The notes beneath the pieces are model-generated. The model worked only from the letters and a program-made list of their open reading frames with translations. It ran no database searches and was not told where the DNA came from. Positions 1-8,982 of a DNA stretch of 64,000 nt are shown piece after piece. The stretch is from Firmicutes bacterium AM55-24TS (GTDB lineage: Bacteria; Bacillota; Clostridia; UBA1381). Made by a program: the position numbers and the translations under genes. The stretch covers positions 1 to 64,000 of the forward strand of contig QTVU01000005.1 of assembly GCA_003460745.1 (NCBI GenBank). Direction: 5' to 3'. Every line of letters begins with the position of its first letter. The stretch's first letter is position 1.

Positions 1-172
1 TATATAGAATTAAAGTTACCTTTGTTATAGAATTAAAGTTACCTTTGTTATATATCGCTTTAACCTTTATCTTTACTGCATTTTAGGTATAACTTTCAAC
101 TGTTACATAAGTTTACCAACGTTACATTTAATGTTACATAACCGTTAGAAAGTTATACCCTTATGTTATACG
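1..172. repeat. Intergenic region with exact 23-bp tandem repeat and GTTAC/GTTAT-rich motifs
   Basis: No gene is visible here. Bases 3-25 and 26-48 are two exact head-to-tail copies of a 23-bp unit containing TTAAAGTTACCTTTG. The rest is AT-rich and scattered with GTTACAT/GTTATA words, which gives an iteron-like look. It lies just downstream of the phage primase/helicase gene. It could be a replication-linked or regulatory repeat block, but that is inference, and the left edge of the window cuts it. Confidence 0.55.
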
Positions 173-2565
173 TTATTTCCTCGCCATTTTAAAGCCTCTT
201 TGCACTCCGTAATCCTTGTTAAATTTAATAACCTTGTCGTATTTTTCCCAATCGTCAAATGATGAAATGATACTGTTAATTTCTATCGAATCCCTACGTT
301 GAATTTGCCTAAAATCGCCGTTAAAGAGTTCGCACCATATTTCAAGCGCACACACTCTGTCACGTTCGACAAGTTTGTCTTCGGGTACAGTTACAATCTC
401 CGACCAAAAATCCCGACGTTTTGCCAAGTCCCAACAGTTCCAATCACGCGGTACACGTTTATCAAGGAAGTCACGGATAAGTCCCTCTTTAACCGACACT
501 TCCCTATGATCTGACTGCACTTGTTTCGCAAGCTGTTCCGTTTCCTTTGACAAATAAAGCGGTTCATTCTGCGTATAACGCACTTTTGCCTCCGCCCAAA
601 TCTGATTAATTTCCTCATCGGTCAAATCGGTAAACACGCTCTTTTTTATCGGCACAATCTCCGTATCAACAGGCCAAAATCTTCTGTTACCGGTACGGTC
701 ACGAAGATAATCGCTGTTATTGCTCGTACCGAAAAATACACATCTTCGCGGGTGTTCCTGTACAATTCTGCCGTATGCCGCGCGGTATCTGTCCGACGTC
801 TGCGACAGTATCTGCTTAACACTGCCGACTTCCGACTTATTAAGTGCCTCAAGTTCGCTTATCTCTACAATCCATTTACCCTGTATAACCTCGCACAATT
901 CCTTACCCTCGACGTCTTTATGCCGTCCGTAAACCACCTGTCAAAGCCGACTTTGCGAAGTATCGTACTCTTGCCTATGCCCTGTCTGCCCGACAGAATA
1001 AGCATATTATCGAATTTACTTCCCGGCTCATACGCTCTTGCGACCGCTCCGACGAACATTTTACGCGTCACTTCTCTTGTATATTCGTTATCCGCCGCAC
1101 CGAGATAATCGACAAACAATGTGTCAAGTCGTTCCGTATTATCCCACGCAAGACCGTCCAAATATTCAACAATCGGATCATACGCAACACGTCTGTAAAA
1201 CACCGACAACGCACGGAAAACCTTATCATTACCCATTTTAATGCCGTACACATATTCAAGATACCACTGCAATCCGTCCGTATCGGAATCCTGCCAAACA
1301 CGTTTTTCAGGTGCGTCCTTATCCCAAGGCATAATGCCGTCAATCTCCGCATATCCCGTAAAATCGTTCATTTTGATTTTACCTTTTAAATGCGAATCAT
1401 TCTCAATTATAAGAATAATATTATTAAGAGTTTTTTCGTAAGCGCCTGTATTTTCGTTTTTCTCCAACTTTAACGCCCACTGCATATCGTCCGTTTCTTC
1501 GTTTTCGATACCGCCGAAATCTTCTGCCGCTTTCTTTTGACGTTCCTTAAACATAAGCATTGAAACATCACTGTCACCGTCTATAAGCTTGCACATTGCC
1601 GAATATGACGGCAGTTTCGATACAGGTGTACCGTCCTTTGCGTCTGAATCCGTATCGCCGAATTTATGAATACGAACAAGGTCAAAACTGTTGCACAGCT
1701 TACCGCTTGCAGGGTCTGTTGCGTGGTTTGAATACGCAAATTTGCCGTTCTCATACACTACAAGTCCGCTTGAACTTGATCCGTCCTTGTATGTGTATCT
1801 GTCGCCTACGGCACACTTTTCGTACACGTCCGAAAGGTATTTTTCTATGCACGAATGTATATCGTACGTTCTGCAAAACGCACCGATAACGCCTTTTTTA
1901 AGCGTTGGGTCCTCTTGTTTTTTTACCTGTCTGTCCAACGCCTTTGTTGTTCTTGACGAAACGTACCAACTCGATACGTCGTGCCAATCTTCATATTTTG
2001 CAAGCACCTTGTCAACGTCAAGCGGTTTATTTTCCTCGTGTTCAAACACATACTCGCCATCAATGCTCGTACTCGGCCAATACATTAAACGGTGCGGCTG
2101 ATACGTTGTGTCGTCAAACATATCTATACCAATATCATACGCCACCATTCTCGCAACAGCTTCGTATTCATCGGGCGTACAAGGTCTTGACAGAAGTATC
2201 ACCAAACGAAATCTCGGCTTTTCGGCTGTGTGCTTGTGCGTTGAGTAAATGCAGTATGTAAAATCGTAAAACATTGAAATATTATCGCAAAAATCACTGT
2301 CGGCAAAGTCTGCGTCAAGCGTAAGCAAAATTCTGTTTTCGATACTTCCCGACTGTCGCTTGCCGTTTTTCACCTTACCGCCCACAAAACCGCCGACGTC
2401 CTTTATATCATCCTGTTGTGACTTCGGCATATTTGCAAATTCACCTTGCGTTTCGCTCGTCCTTGTTGTCGTTTTCAGCCTTTCGACAAAATCTCCCCAC
2501 GACATTTTTGTATTTTTCCATAGTTTTGATTTTCTGTTTTGTCCCGTAGCAATTACTAAATCCAA
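173..2565 (-). CDS. VapE-like phage primase/helicase, interrupted by a one-base frameshift
   Basis: Two leftward reading frames (865-2565 and 173-937) join into one protein of about 797 residues. The N-terminal half resembles primase-polymerase modules of phage and mobile-element replication proteins (RLMYWPS near residue 170). The C-terminal half is a virulence-associated E family P-loop NTPase, with Walker A GRQGIGKST and, after the break, EISELEAL and GTSNNSDYLRDRTGNRRFW. The frame is lost at the T run 917-919: one more base would give DGIKDVEGKELCE, the continuous family sequence. A homopolymer error is more likely than a true pseudogene. It is the last gene seen in the leftward replication cluster, 13 bp after the polymerase gene, and probably starts replication of the element. 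The 173-bp end is a normal stop. Confidence 0.8.
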
Positions 2566-2578
2566 TTTATAACACCCC

Positions 2579-4527
2579 CTAATCTTTCATATAAAAATTA
2601 CATTCGTATCCGTCCGCATTAAGCGGAAGTCCTTTCGCCCATTCAATCGGCTCACACATTATTGCCGCCAACTCCTCTGCACTCGACACGCCTTTCGGAA
2701 CGTCAACTATAACCTCATCGTGAACGTGGAAATTAATCTTAAAACCTCTGTCCTCAAGCCGAATTATGCTTTCAGCCAAGCAATCCCTCGCAAACGCCTG
2801 TACTATGTTTTCAACAAGCTTACCGCCCCATGTTTCAAGTCTGCTCCAAGTTTTTGTTGTCTGATTCATACCCATATATGTAACGGCTTTTTTTCCAAAT
2901 CTGTTTACTTCGATTTTCGGTTTAACGTAAGCGATTTTTCTTCCCGACGGCAGACCGATAAAAAGAATATTCGACTGTTTGTAAAAAGAAATATCGTGTC
3001 TAATCTTGCTCGGATAACCCTCAACCGCCTTAATCGCCGCATTCTCGACCGTTCGCCAAAATGCCGTTATGGCGGGATTTGAACTCCGCCACTTATCCAC
3101 GATACCTTGAAGTTCTTCTTCGTCAATACCCATTTTCAAAGCACCCATACTCACCATAGCTCCGACACTTCCGCCGTAACCGAGTGCAAGTTCGGCAATC
3201 TTGCCTTTTTGACGTAGCGGATCGCCTTTGTGAATACTTTCAATCGGAACATGGAACATCTGACTTGCCGATGCCTCGTATATTTTTCCGTGAGTTTTAA
3301 ATACTTCAAGTCGCCACTGCTCGCCTGCAAGATATGCAATAACTCTTGCCTCAATCGCCGAAAAGTCCGCTACTATAAATCGCCTGTCCTCACTCGGTAC
3401 AAGTGCTGTTCGTATAAGCTCCGACAGCGTTTGCGGAACGTTCTCATAGAGCATTTCAAACAGTTCAAAATCGCCGTTTTCCACACATTCTCTTGCGTAA
3501 TCAATATCTTTCAAATGATTTTGAGGTAAGTTCTGCACCTGTACAATTCTCCCCGCCCAACGTCCTGTACGGTTTGCGCCGTAAAACTGCAAAAGTCCTC
3601 TTATTCGTCCGTCATCGCAGACGCTCCGCTCCATTGCCTCGTACTTTGTTACGGACGTTTTCGCCATCATTGAACGCAGATATAGCACTCTTTTCGCCTT
3701 TAACGATATGCTTTCATCGGCTATAAGTTCCTTTAATTTTTCCTTGTTTAAGCTGTCGATTTTCTGCCCTGTTTCTTCTTCAAGCCACGCCTTTAGTTGC
3801 ACAACTGATTTCGGATTTTCAAGTCCCGTTATTTTTTGTGCCTCATCATAGCACCTGTCGCTGTATTCCGTATTGAATTTGATTGCATTTTCAACAAAGT
3901 TTCGGTCAACTCTTACACCTCTGTCGTTAATTCGTTGGTCATACGTCCACAGTTTTTGTTCACTGTCGCATATCGGAAATTGGGCGAGTTTCTTTTTTAT
4001 CGCACGTTCCACTTCAACGTCCTGTATGCAGTATTCTTTGAATACCTCCCACTTGTCGGGTGCGTGCGTTGGTAAATTCCTTGTACGTCCGCCGTTCGTC
4101 TTTGTAGGCTTACACGGTTTTGAGAAGTAATCAATCAATGCTTTTCCGCGTTTGTCCTTTTGCTCCTCCAAACCGAGTGCAACCGCTACTGCCGAAAGTG
4201 AAAGCGGAAGTCCGAGTTCAGACGCTTGTACCGCACTGCACCGCCACTGATTTACGGGCAAATTAATATTAAAATACTTACCGATACACGTTCTTTCAAA
4301 GTTTGCATTATACGCCGTTTTCAACATATCCTCGTCCGTCAATGCGTCCATTACTTCTTTCGGCAACGCCTCACCTTGTGCAAGGTCAATTATTTTTACT
4401 TCTTCATCATCAAACGCATACGCAAATAACAGGATTTTAAAATCGGGGGCATTCGCATAAGCATATACCCCGATTTAATTAAATCAACACTTCCGTATGT
4501 TTCAATGTCGATACTGAGTGATTTCAT
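2579..4527 (-). CDS. Phage family A DNA polymerase (Pol I-like), 5' end frameshifted
   Basis: The main frame (2579-4366) has an N-terminal 3'-5' exonuclease-like part (YNANFERTCIGKYF) and the family A polymerase palm: motif A VADFSAIEARVIAYLAGE, motif B around RQKGKIAELALGYGG, motif C FHVHDEVIVDVP. The natural start is upstream at 4527, ATG after an AAAAGGTGAC ribosome-binding site, giving MKSLSIDIETYGSVDL with the exonuclease acidic residues. That N-terminus is separated from the main frame by a missing G in the run at 4468-4471. Restoring it gives a continuous protein of about 649 residues, typical of phage-encoded polymerases of Bacillota. It sits between the DUF2815 gene and the VapE-like gene, the usual order in this phage type. 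Confidence 0.85.
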
Positions 4528-4538
4528 TTTGTCACCTT

Positions 4539-5084
4539 TTAATTAAGAAAATCGTCGTCATCGTCATACAGTCCCGCAAAGTCATCCTCCGCAGTGTTTC
4601 GTCCGCCTAAAGGCTCTCCGTCCCTTGTTTTCATCAAATTATTAAGACCGCACGCAATACCTTTATTGCCGTTGGAGTTAAAGGCGTAAAACGAAATTGA
4701 CGCATGACCGTAACAACCGCTGTAAAATTCCGTCTTGTCGATTATCGGCTGACGTGACTTGTCCACAATACCCGGTGCGGTTTTGCAGTTTGCGTTGACA
4801 AAATAGCTGTTTGCATAGTTTTCGTCGTCCTCTCTGTCAGTATCACCGTCACGCAACGGCAACTTTAAATTTGCGGGAATTTTACCGCCGAACTTCGCAA
4901 TGCCCTCTTGCTTTGCCGCCTCGATTGCGTTGTTTATTGCCTTGATTGTCTTTGTGTCGCTTTTCGGAATGATGATACTTACCGAATACTTTTCGTCACC
5001 ACCGTTGATTGATGACGGCTCCCAAACGTGTGCATAACTGAATCTTACTTCTCCTGTGATTACCTGTGTCTTTCTTTTTTCCAT
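4539..5084 (-). CDS. DUF2815 family protein, probable phage single-stranded DNA-binding protein
   Basis: 181 residues, starting at ATG with an AGGAG site just upstream. The sequence opens MEKRKTQVITGEVRFSYAHVWEP and carries the family's SVSIIIPKSD and SGCYGHASISFYAFN stretches. The C-terminus is strongly acidic (AEDDFAGLYDDDDDFLN), like the partner-recruiting tails of single-stranded DNA-binding proteins. DUF2815 proteins lie beside DUF2800 and Pol I-type genes in phages of Bacillota; an OB-fold ssDNA-binding role is accepted by analogy with T7 gp2.5, and here it is inference. It is 11 bp upstream of the polymerase gene, so co-transcription is likely. Confidence 0.85.
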   Translation of the reverse strand: MEKRKTQVITGEVRFSYAHVWEPSSINGGDEKYSVSIIIPKSDTKTIKAINNAIEAAKQEGIAKFGGKIPANLKLPLRDGDTDREDDENYANSYFVNANCKTAPGIVDKSRQPIIDKTEFYSGCYGHASISFYAFNSNGNKGIACGLNNLMKTRDGEPLGGRNTAEDDFAGLYDDDDDFLN

Positions 5085-5099
5085 TGTTTTTGTTCTCCT

Positions 5100-6263
5100 T
5101 TACTTTATATCTTTAAAATCTTCTGCCGCTTTCTCTGCCGAGTTCCATTCGGGACGTTTGTCCTCCGAACGCACAAGCGTCGGCTTTCCCTGCGGTTTTA
5201 TTACATATTCTCCGAGCAGTTCGTTAAATCTTGCTCTGCCTAAAAGTGCCTCTATTTTCGTGATGTTGAGTATTTCCTTTTTGTAAATACTCTTTTCATC
5301 ATAGCCGGCTTTAATTAATACATCGGCGATTTTGCTGTCGTCCTCCGCATATTTGCGGTTACTTCTTCCCTCAACCACTTTAAATCCCGGATACTTAACG
5401 CCGTTATTAAGTGCCTGTTCCAAAGCATAGTCCTTTACGAGTTTCGACCACTTCGCAAGGTTTTCCGCTTGGTCTATTACCTCCGCAATTTCATCTTCGG
5501 TAAGTTCCAAAGGCGGTTTGAAAACCATTGCCGCAAGCCTGTTTTTCTCCTCCGCATACGCACGGCATACGGCTCTTGCTTTGCAAAACCCGTCATCACA
5601 GTGACGTCCTGCTATACAGTCACCGTCACCGCTGTTCGCAAGTACGGCTTTAGGCTTTAAATCTTCGCCCCACTTAATGAGTTCGTCGCGTGTAAGCGTT
5701 TCCGTATCAATGTTATCAAGTCGTGGTTGGAATATCGTTAAATTGACCTTATGTATGTCGTATAGGTAGTCGTATTCGCTCAATGCTCCTAAGCCATATA
5801 TTCTAAGCTGACTGTTCTTGTCTGCCGATACCTTTACGCCCTGTCCGTATTTAAGGTCTATTATTTCGATTATTCCGCCGCCGATAATAACGGTGTCGCC
5901 TGTACCGAATCCGTCGGGTACCCATTCCGAAAAATCTAAACGGCGTTCAAGATGAATCTGTGCGTCCTTGCATTGATTTTTCACTGCATTGTACCGCTCT
6001 AATACAAAATCACGATAACTGTCCGTGTATTCTTCCATATCTTCGGTTATATCAAGCGAACGTATCATTTTATGATACTGCACGCGTGTTATGTGGTTTA
6101 AAGCTAATTTCAGCTTTGCCTCACCCAATGAATGTGCGGTAGTCCCCTCTTTTGCATATTCACTGCTTTCGTCGGGGAATTTGCTTTCCATTGCGATTGA
6201 CGCAGGGCAGTTTATCCACTTCTTTGACCCCGACGCTGAAAGTTTTGCGTGTTCTTCCGGCAT
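5100..6263 (-). CDS. DUF2800 family protein, PD-(D/E)XK nuclease-like
   Basis: 387 residues opening MPEEHAKLSASGSKKWINCPASI. The middle has the RecB/Cas4-type nuclease core: GTGDTVIIGGGIIEIIDLKYGQGVKV, with D...D-L-K spacing, then a Q-rich helix (NSQLRIYGLGAL). A cysteine group CIAGRHCDDGFCKARAVC near residues 215-232 resembles the metal or iron-sulfur knuckle of Cas4/AddB-like nucleases. It is probably a DNA end-processing exonuclease of the phage recombination/replication set with the DUF2815 protein. The start codon overlaps the stop of the upstream gene (TAATG), so translation is coupled. Confidence 0.8.
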   Translation of the reverse strand: MPEEHAKLSASGSKKWINCPASIAMESKFPDESSEYAKEGTTAHSLGEAKLKLALNHITRVQYHKMIRSLDITEDMEEYTDSYRDFVLERYNAVKNQCKDAQIHLERRLDFSEWVPDGFGTGDTVIIGGGIIEIIDLKYGQGVKVSADKNSQLRIYGLGALSEYDYLYDIHKVNLTIFQPRLDNIDTETLTRDELIKWGEDLKPKAVLANSGDGDCIAGRHCDDGFCKARAVCRAYAEEKNRLAAMVFKPPLELTEDEIAEVIDQAENLAKWSKLVKDYALEQALNNGVKYPGFKVVEGRSNRKYAEDDSKIADVLIKAGYDEKSIYKKEILNITKIEALLGRARFNELLGEYVIKPQGKPTLVRSEDKRPEWNSAEKAAEDFKDIK

Positions 6264-6682
6264 TACTTCACATCTCCTATTCTTGTCATCGCCTCTGTGT
6301 ATCGCTCAGGCGGTATTTCCGTTACTTTGTCGTAACCCATTTCTTGAAGCAGTCCCTTGGCCTTATCTCTGCCCTGCGACTTCGCATATTCACCGAATGC
6401 CTTGCGTACTTCTTCTATTGTGTATTCGGTTGTTGTTACTTCTGCGTTTTTATCCTCTGTCGGAGTATTGTCTGCCAGTACTTCGGCGGTATTATCCTCT
6501 GCCGGCGTATCGTCTGACGTCTGTTCCTCTCTTACAACGTTCGCCGATTTCTCAACTTCCGCCTTTGTCATCTCCACAGGTCCCGTCTTTTTGTTGAGTA
6601 CCGAACATAATCCGTACATTCGGTCGAATACTTCCTTGTTACCCTCAAAATCTCTCTGTTCAAGCTTAATTACAATTTGCAT
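6263..6682 (-). CDS. Phage hypothetical protein with acidic linker
   Basis: 139 residues. An N-terminal segment (MQIVIKLEQRDFEGNKEVFDRMY) is followed by a Thr/Asp/Glu-rich low-complexity linker with a repeated DNTPxED motif, then a C-terminal helical domain (YTIEEVRKAFGEYAKSQG...AKGLLQEMGY...IPPERYTEAM). Such C-terminal domains occur in small proteins encoded next to phage recombination genes. Its position directly before the DUF2800 gene with a 1-nt overlap suggests a partner of that nuclease. Function is not known to me. Confidence 0.7.
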   Translation of the reverse strand: MQIVIKLEQRDFEGNKEVFDRMYGLCSVLNKKTGPVEMTKAEVEKSANVVREEQTSDDTPAEDNTAEVLADNTPTEDKNAEVTTTEYTIEEVRKAFGEYAKSQGRDKAKGLLQEMGYDKVTEIPPERYTEAMTRIGDVK

Positions 6683-6739
6683 TGATTTTTATTCCTTTCT
6701 GTGATATAATGTTTGTATAGATTAATAATCTATGTGCTT

Positions 6740-6889
6740 TTATTTGACCGTTATTGAGTTGCCGCTCTGACGGTCATTTTTATTGCGACTAAGTACCATC
6801 GCATTTACGAAAACACCTACCAAATGCTTTTCATTCGGTGTTAAATCGCTATACAATTTCAGTATTTCCGCCGTTTTCTCATCTGCCAC
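6740..6889 (-). CDS. Small phage protein (49 aa), GTG start
   Basis: A 49-residue frame beginning at GTG 6889 with an excellent ribosome-binding site (AGGAGGTGAG) 6 nt upstream. It reads ADEKTAEILKLYSDLTPNEK then HLVGVFVNAMVL and ends NSITVK. The 'LYSDLTPNEKHLVGVFVNA' pattern resembles small helical phage proteins found near the early region. It lies between the 93-residue repeat protein and the 139-residue protein on the same strand. Function unknown. Confidence 0.6.
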   Translation of the reverse strand: MADEKTAEILKLYSDLTPNEKHLVGVFVNAMVLSRNKNDRQSGNSITVK

Positions 6890-6901
6890 TCTTCTCACCT
6901 C

Positions 6902-7183
6902 CTAATTCTGATATTTTATAGGTTGTCTGTATGCTAAAGCTATTCCCCAAGATAATCCGTAACTGTACGGATACTGCAATACCTCTTTGAATAGGTCATA
7001 CCACGCTTTTTCCTTTTCGTATGCATTGGCTTCTTCTTCCGTAAGTCCGTCGCGTTCATCGTCGCATACTGCGTCATCATCATCTATGCACGCCCAATCA
7101 TCATCAATACAGGCGAAGTCGTCATCACGACAAGCAAAGTCATCGTCTATGCACGCCAAATCGTCAAATTCGTATTTCGTCAT
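6902..7183 (-). CDS. Small phage protein with tandem acidic-Cys heptad-like repeats
   Basis: 93 residues. The N-terminal half is made of repeats of DDxACIDDD or close variants (FACIDDD, FACRDDD, WACIDDD, AVCDDER), about 7 residues per unit, so Cys recurs every 7 residues surrounded by Asp. The C-terminal half is an ordinary helical segment (LTEEEANAYEKEKAWYDLFKEVLQ). The 21-bp DNA repeats lie within the reading frame. The repeats could bind metal or form a charged surface, such as a DNA mimic; both are inference. I do not recognise the family. Confidence 0.7.
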   Translation of the reverse strand: MTKYEFDDLACIDDDFACRDDDFACIDDDWACIDDDDAVCDDERDGLTEEEANAYEKEKAWYDLFKEVLQYPYSYGLSWGIALAYRQPIKYQN

Positions 7184-7188
7184 AGCTT

Positions 7189-7359
7189 TTAGTTATCTCC
7201 GCTGATAATCTTTGCGACACTCATTTCAAGCGGGTGCTTTGACTTGATACGATTTGTTATCCCGTATCCTTTTGCTATGTATGCCTTAACCGACTTGCTG
7301 TCATCGGCGTTTAAAACCACTACATCATCTCTGCCCGTCATTACTACATATTTGTTCAT
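7189..7359 (-). CDS. Small phage protein (56 aa)
   Basis: Frame MNKYVVMTGRDDVVVLNADD then SKSVKAYIAKGYGITNRIKS and ending MSVAKIISGDN. It has an AAAGGAATATTTTC sequence upstream, a modest ribosome-binding site. The stop lies 5 nt before the next start at 7183. No recognised domain. Its place in the tight row of leftward small genes supports it being real. Confidence 0.6.
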   Translation of the reverse strand: MNKYVVMTGRDDVVVLNADDSKSVKAYIAKGYGITNRIKSKHPLEMSVAKIISGDN

Positions 7360-7501
7360 TTGAAAATATTCCTTTCACTGTTATTTTCTGTTTTGCGTGT
7401 CCTCTGCACTCCTTGGCGAATGCGTTAATCATCGGAAATACTTCTCTGTGGAAATATTCTTCCGTTTTCTCATTCTCTGTTTTTGGTTTTCTTTTTAGCA
7501 T
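7325..7501 (-). CDS. Small phage protein (58 aa), overlaps both neighbours
   Basis: Frame MLKRKPKTENEKTEEYFHRE, then VFPMINAFAKECRGHAKQKI and TVKGIFSNEQICSNDGQR. A good AGAAAGGGAC ribosome-binding site precedes the start. Its 5' end overlaps the 37-residue gene by 32 nt and its 3' end overlaps the 56-residue gene by 35 nt, each in a different frame. The charged helical sequence looks coding, but the overlaps lower confidence. Function unknown. Confidence 0.5.
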   Translation of the reverse strand: MLKRKPKTENEKTEEYFHREVFPMINAFAKECRGHAKQKITVKGIFSNEQICSNDGQR

Positions 7502-7583
7502 TTTTTATGTCCCTTTCTGCCAATTTCCAACTTATGATTAGTCCCACACCGAAACTAATCAGCGCAATTCCTATTGTGTTCAT
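7470..7583 (-). CDS. Single-span membrane microprotein (37 aa)
   Basis: Frame MNTIGIALISFGVGLIISWK followed by LAERDIKNAKKKTKNRE. One hydrophobic helix (residues 3-19) and a strongly basic tail predict an inner-membrane protein with a cytoplasmic C-terminus. GAGGTAAAAC lies just upstream as a ribosome-binding site. Unknown function, in the leftward prophage early region. Confidence 0.6.
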   Translation of the reverse strand: MNTIGIALISFGVGLIISWKLAERDIKNAKKKTKNRE

Positions 7584-7630
7584 TTGTTTTACCTCTCTTT
7601 ATCCTGTGAGCTTGTCCTATCGTCGGAGCA

Positions 7631-7864
7631 TTAAGCTCCTTTTTCTTTGTTTGCTTGAATAGCATTGTACTCGTCAATCATCTCCTGCGACGGCTCAACC
7701 GTTACGTCACCATACCCAAGCATATGATACATATTTTCTATATGAGGCTTCCAATGCTGAAAACGCTCATAAGCAGGTCTGTCTTGCCAACTGCCTACCA
7801 CTTCAACGTGTACTTTAGGTTGCTTTCTCGGCTTTCTTGCCTTTTTGGTCTTTTCCGCCTCCAT
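7631..7864 (-). CDS. Phage hypothetical protein (77 aa), basic N-terminus
   Basis: The start is taken at MEAEKTKKARKPRKQPKVHV because CAGGAGGTGGAG lies 6 nt upstream; a longer frame to 8008 would run into the antirepressor gene. A Lys/Arg-rich N-terminus is followed by VEVVGSWQDRPAYERFQHWK and PHIENMYHMLGYGDVTVEPS. It may be a nucleic-acid-binding small protein, but no family is recognised. Confidence 0.6.
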   Translation of the reverse strand: MEAEKTKKARKPRKQPKVHVEVVGSWQDRPAYERFQHWKPHIENMYHMLGYGDVTVEPSQEMIDEYNAIQANKEKGA

Positions 7865-7920
7865 AATCTCCACCTCCTGCTTTAATCTATGTATTTCATT
7901 TTTTGTCCTATTACTTTGTA

Positions 7921-8709
7921 TTAAGCAATCTGCTCCTGTTCCATTATCGGAAGTATACCCTCGTTCTTTAACAATGCATAAATAAATAATCTGCCTTTTT
8001 GTGTCCAATATGTATTTACTTTAGAATGTTGCTTGCCGTCATTTCCGTTTACAGTATGCGTCTTTGTACTTGTGTAGCCTTTTTCAGCATATTCCTTATA
8101 CAATAGCCATATCCCGCCTTGCTTAAACTGTATCTTGTGTTCTTTTAAGAAATTGTTTAACCATTTTGCCGACTTACCGTAATCCTTTGCTATTACAGTG
8201 ACAGATAATAAATCGGGACAATTTAAAACTAAATCATAATATGATGCCTTTGGTTGAAGTTCCATAATCTGCTGTTCTTGAACTTTAACAGTGGTGTTTA
8301 GTTTCTTATTTTTCTCTCGCTCCAATTTTAATGCCGTAAACGCTTGTATAGCTAAATCGGGATTATCCAACAATTCGTCGGTTGCATACATTCCCGTTTT
8401 GCGTATCGCCGGTAATACATCAGCCGTAACCCAATGCTTAAACTTCTTCGCATTCGGCATTTTGCTTGATAGAATAAGGCTGTAAAGACCTGATTCATTA
8501 ATCATTGTCAAATCTTGTTTTCCTCCAAGGGTGTCACATTTCGTTACCCCCTTATCTTCTTCATCAATATGGTCTATAATAGCCTTTCTTGGATTGCTGT
8601 ATCCGAGGATTTCCGCTACATCCTTACCGACAAACATAATCTCTCCGTTTACTGTTGTTGTTCTTACAGAGCCGAACTCTGCATTTTCAAATACCTTTAA
8701 TTCTTCCAT
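7921..8709 (-). CDS. Phage antirepressor, BRO-N plus KilA-C domains
   Basis: 262 residues. The N-terminal BRO domain is seen as FENAEFGSVRTTTVNGEIMF, VGKDVAEILGYSNPRKAI and the C-end KHWVTADVLPAIRKTGMY. A coiled linker (residues about 125-155) leads to a KilA-C/ANT domain (LVLNCPDLLSVTVIAKDYGK, WLNNFLKEHKIQFKQGGIW, YTSTKTHTVNG). Phage antirepressors of this architecture counter the lysogenic repressor or bind early DNA. It is transcribed divergently from the CI-like gene, second after the Cro-like gene, as expected for an early operon. Confidence 0.92.
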   Translation of the reverse strand: MEELKVFENAEFGSVRTTTVNGEIMFVGKDVAEILGYSNPRKAIIDHIDEEDKGVTKCDTLGGKQDLTMINESGLYSLILSSKMPNAKKFKHWVTADVLPAIRKTGMYATDELLDNPDLAIQAFTALKLEREKNKKLNTTVKVQEQQIMELQPKASYYDLVLNCPDLLSVTVIAKDYGKSAKWLNNFLKEHKIQFKQGGIWLLYKEYAEKGYTSTKTHTVNGNDGKQHSKVNTYWTQKGRLFIYALLKNEGILPIMEQEQIA

Positions 8710-8746
8710 ACTTCTTTTTCCTTTCTGTTTAATGACTTATAGTTGT

Positions 8747-8761
8747 GTGATTTCAAATCAC
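8747..8761. promoter_or_regulatory. Putative phage operator GTGATTTCAAATCAC
   Basis: A perfect 15-bp inverted repeat (GTGATTT-C-AAATCAC) between the antirepressor and Cro-like genes. It overlaps the last codons of the Cro-like gene. It matches the core of the operator candidate at 8983-9001, so one regulator may bind both. Confidence 0.55.
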
Positions 8762-8964
8762 GTAGCCGACAAAAATTTTTTAGTTAAACTTGGACTTAAA
8801 TTTAAAAACACTTCGGATTTAGCTATTTCACTCCCTTTAAATTCGGCTGTATTATGTATTTTATTATACAATGCCATTTCAGATATGCCTAAATAATTTG
8901 CATATTCACGTTTAGTCTTTCTGGCGCGTTTTATAGCTAATTCCAGTTCAAGCGTATCTGTCAT
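8758..8964 (-). CDS. Cro-like small HTH regulator
   Basis: 68 residues with a helix-turn-helix AIKRARKTKREYANYLGISE, then MALYNKIHNTAEFKGSEIAK. It is the first gene of the leftward early operon and faces the CI-like repressor across 170 bp of operator DNA. By position and size it is the Cro-type switch protein. The exact partner sites are inferred. Confidence 0.82.
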   Translation of the reverse strand: MTDTLELELAIKRARKTKREYANYLGISEMALYNKIHNTAEFKGSEIAKSEVFLNLSPSLTKKFLSAT

Positions 8965-8982
8965 TACAATTCACCACCTTTC

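Noticed and set aside
1691..2101. Rightward 136-residue open frame
   Set aside because: It is antisense to the well-supported VapE-like gene, has no ribosome-binding site and Ser/Tyr/Leu-rich shadow composition.
6902..7183. Possible CRISPR array from 21-bp periodic repeats
   Set aside because: The repeats keep one reading frame and code for DDxACIDDD units; there are no spacers.
7631..8008. 125-residue version of the 77-residue phage gene
   Set aside because: The extra N-terminus overlaps the antirepressor coding end and lacks a ribosome-binding site, whereas AGGAGGTGGAG precedes the internal ATG.
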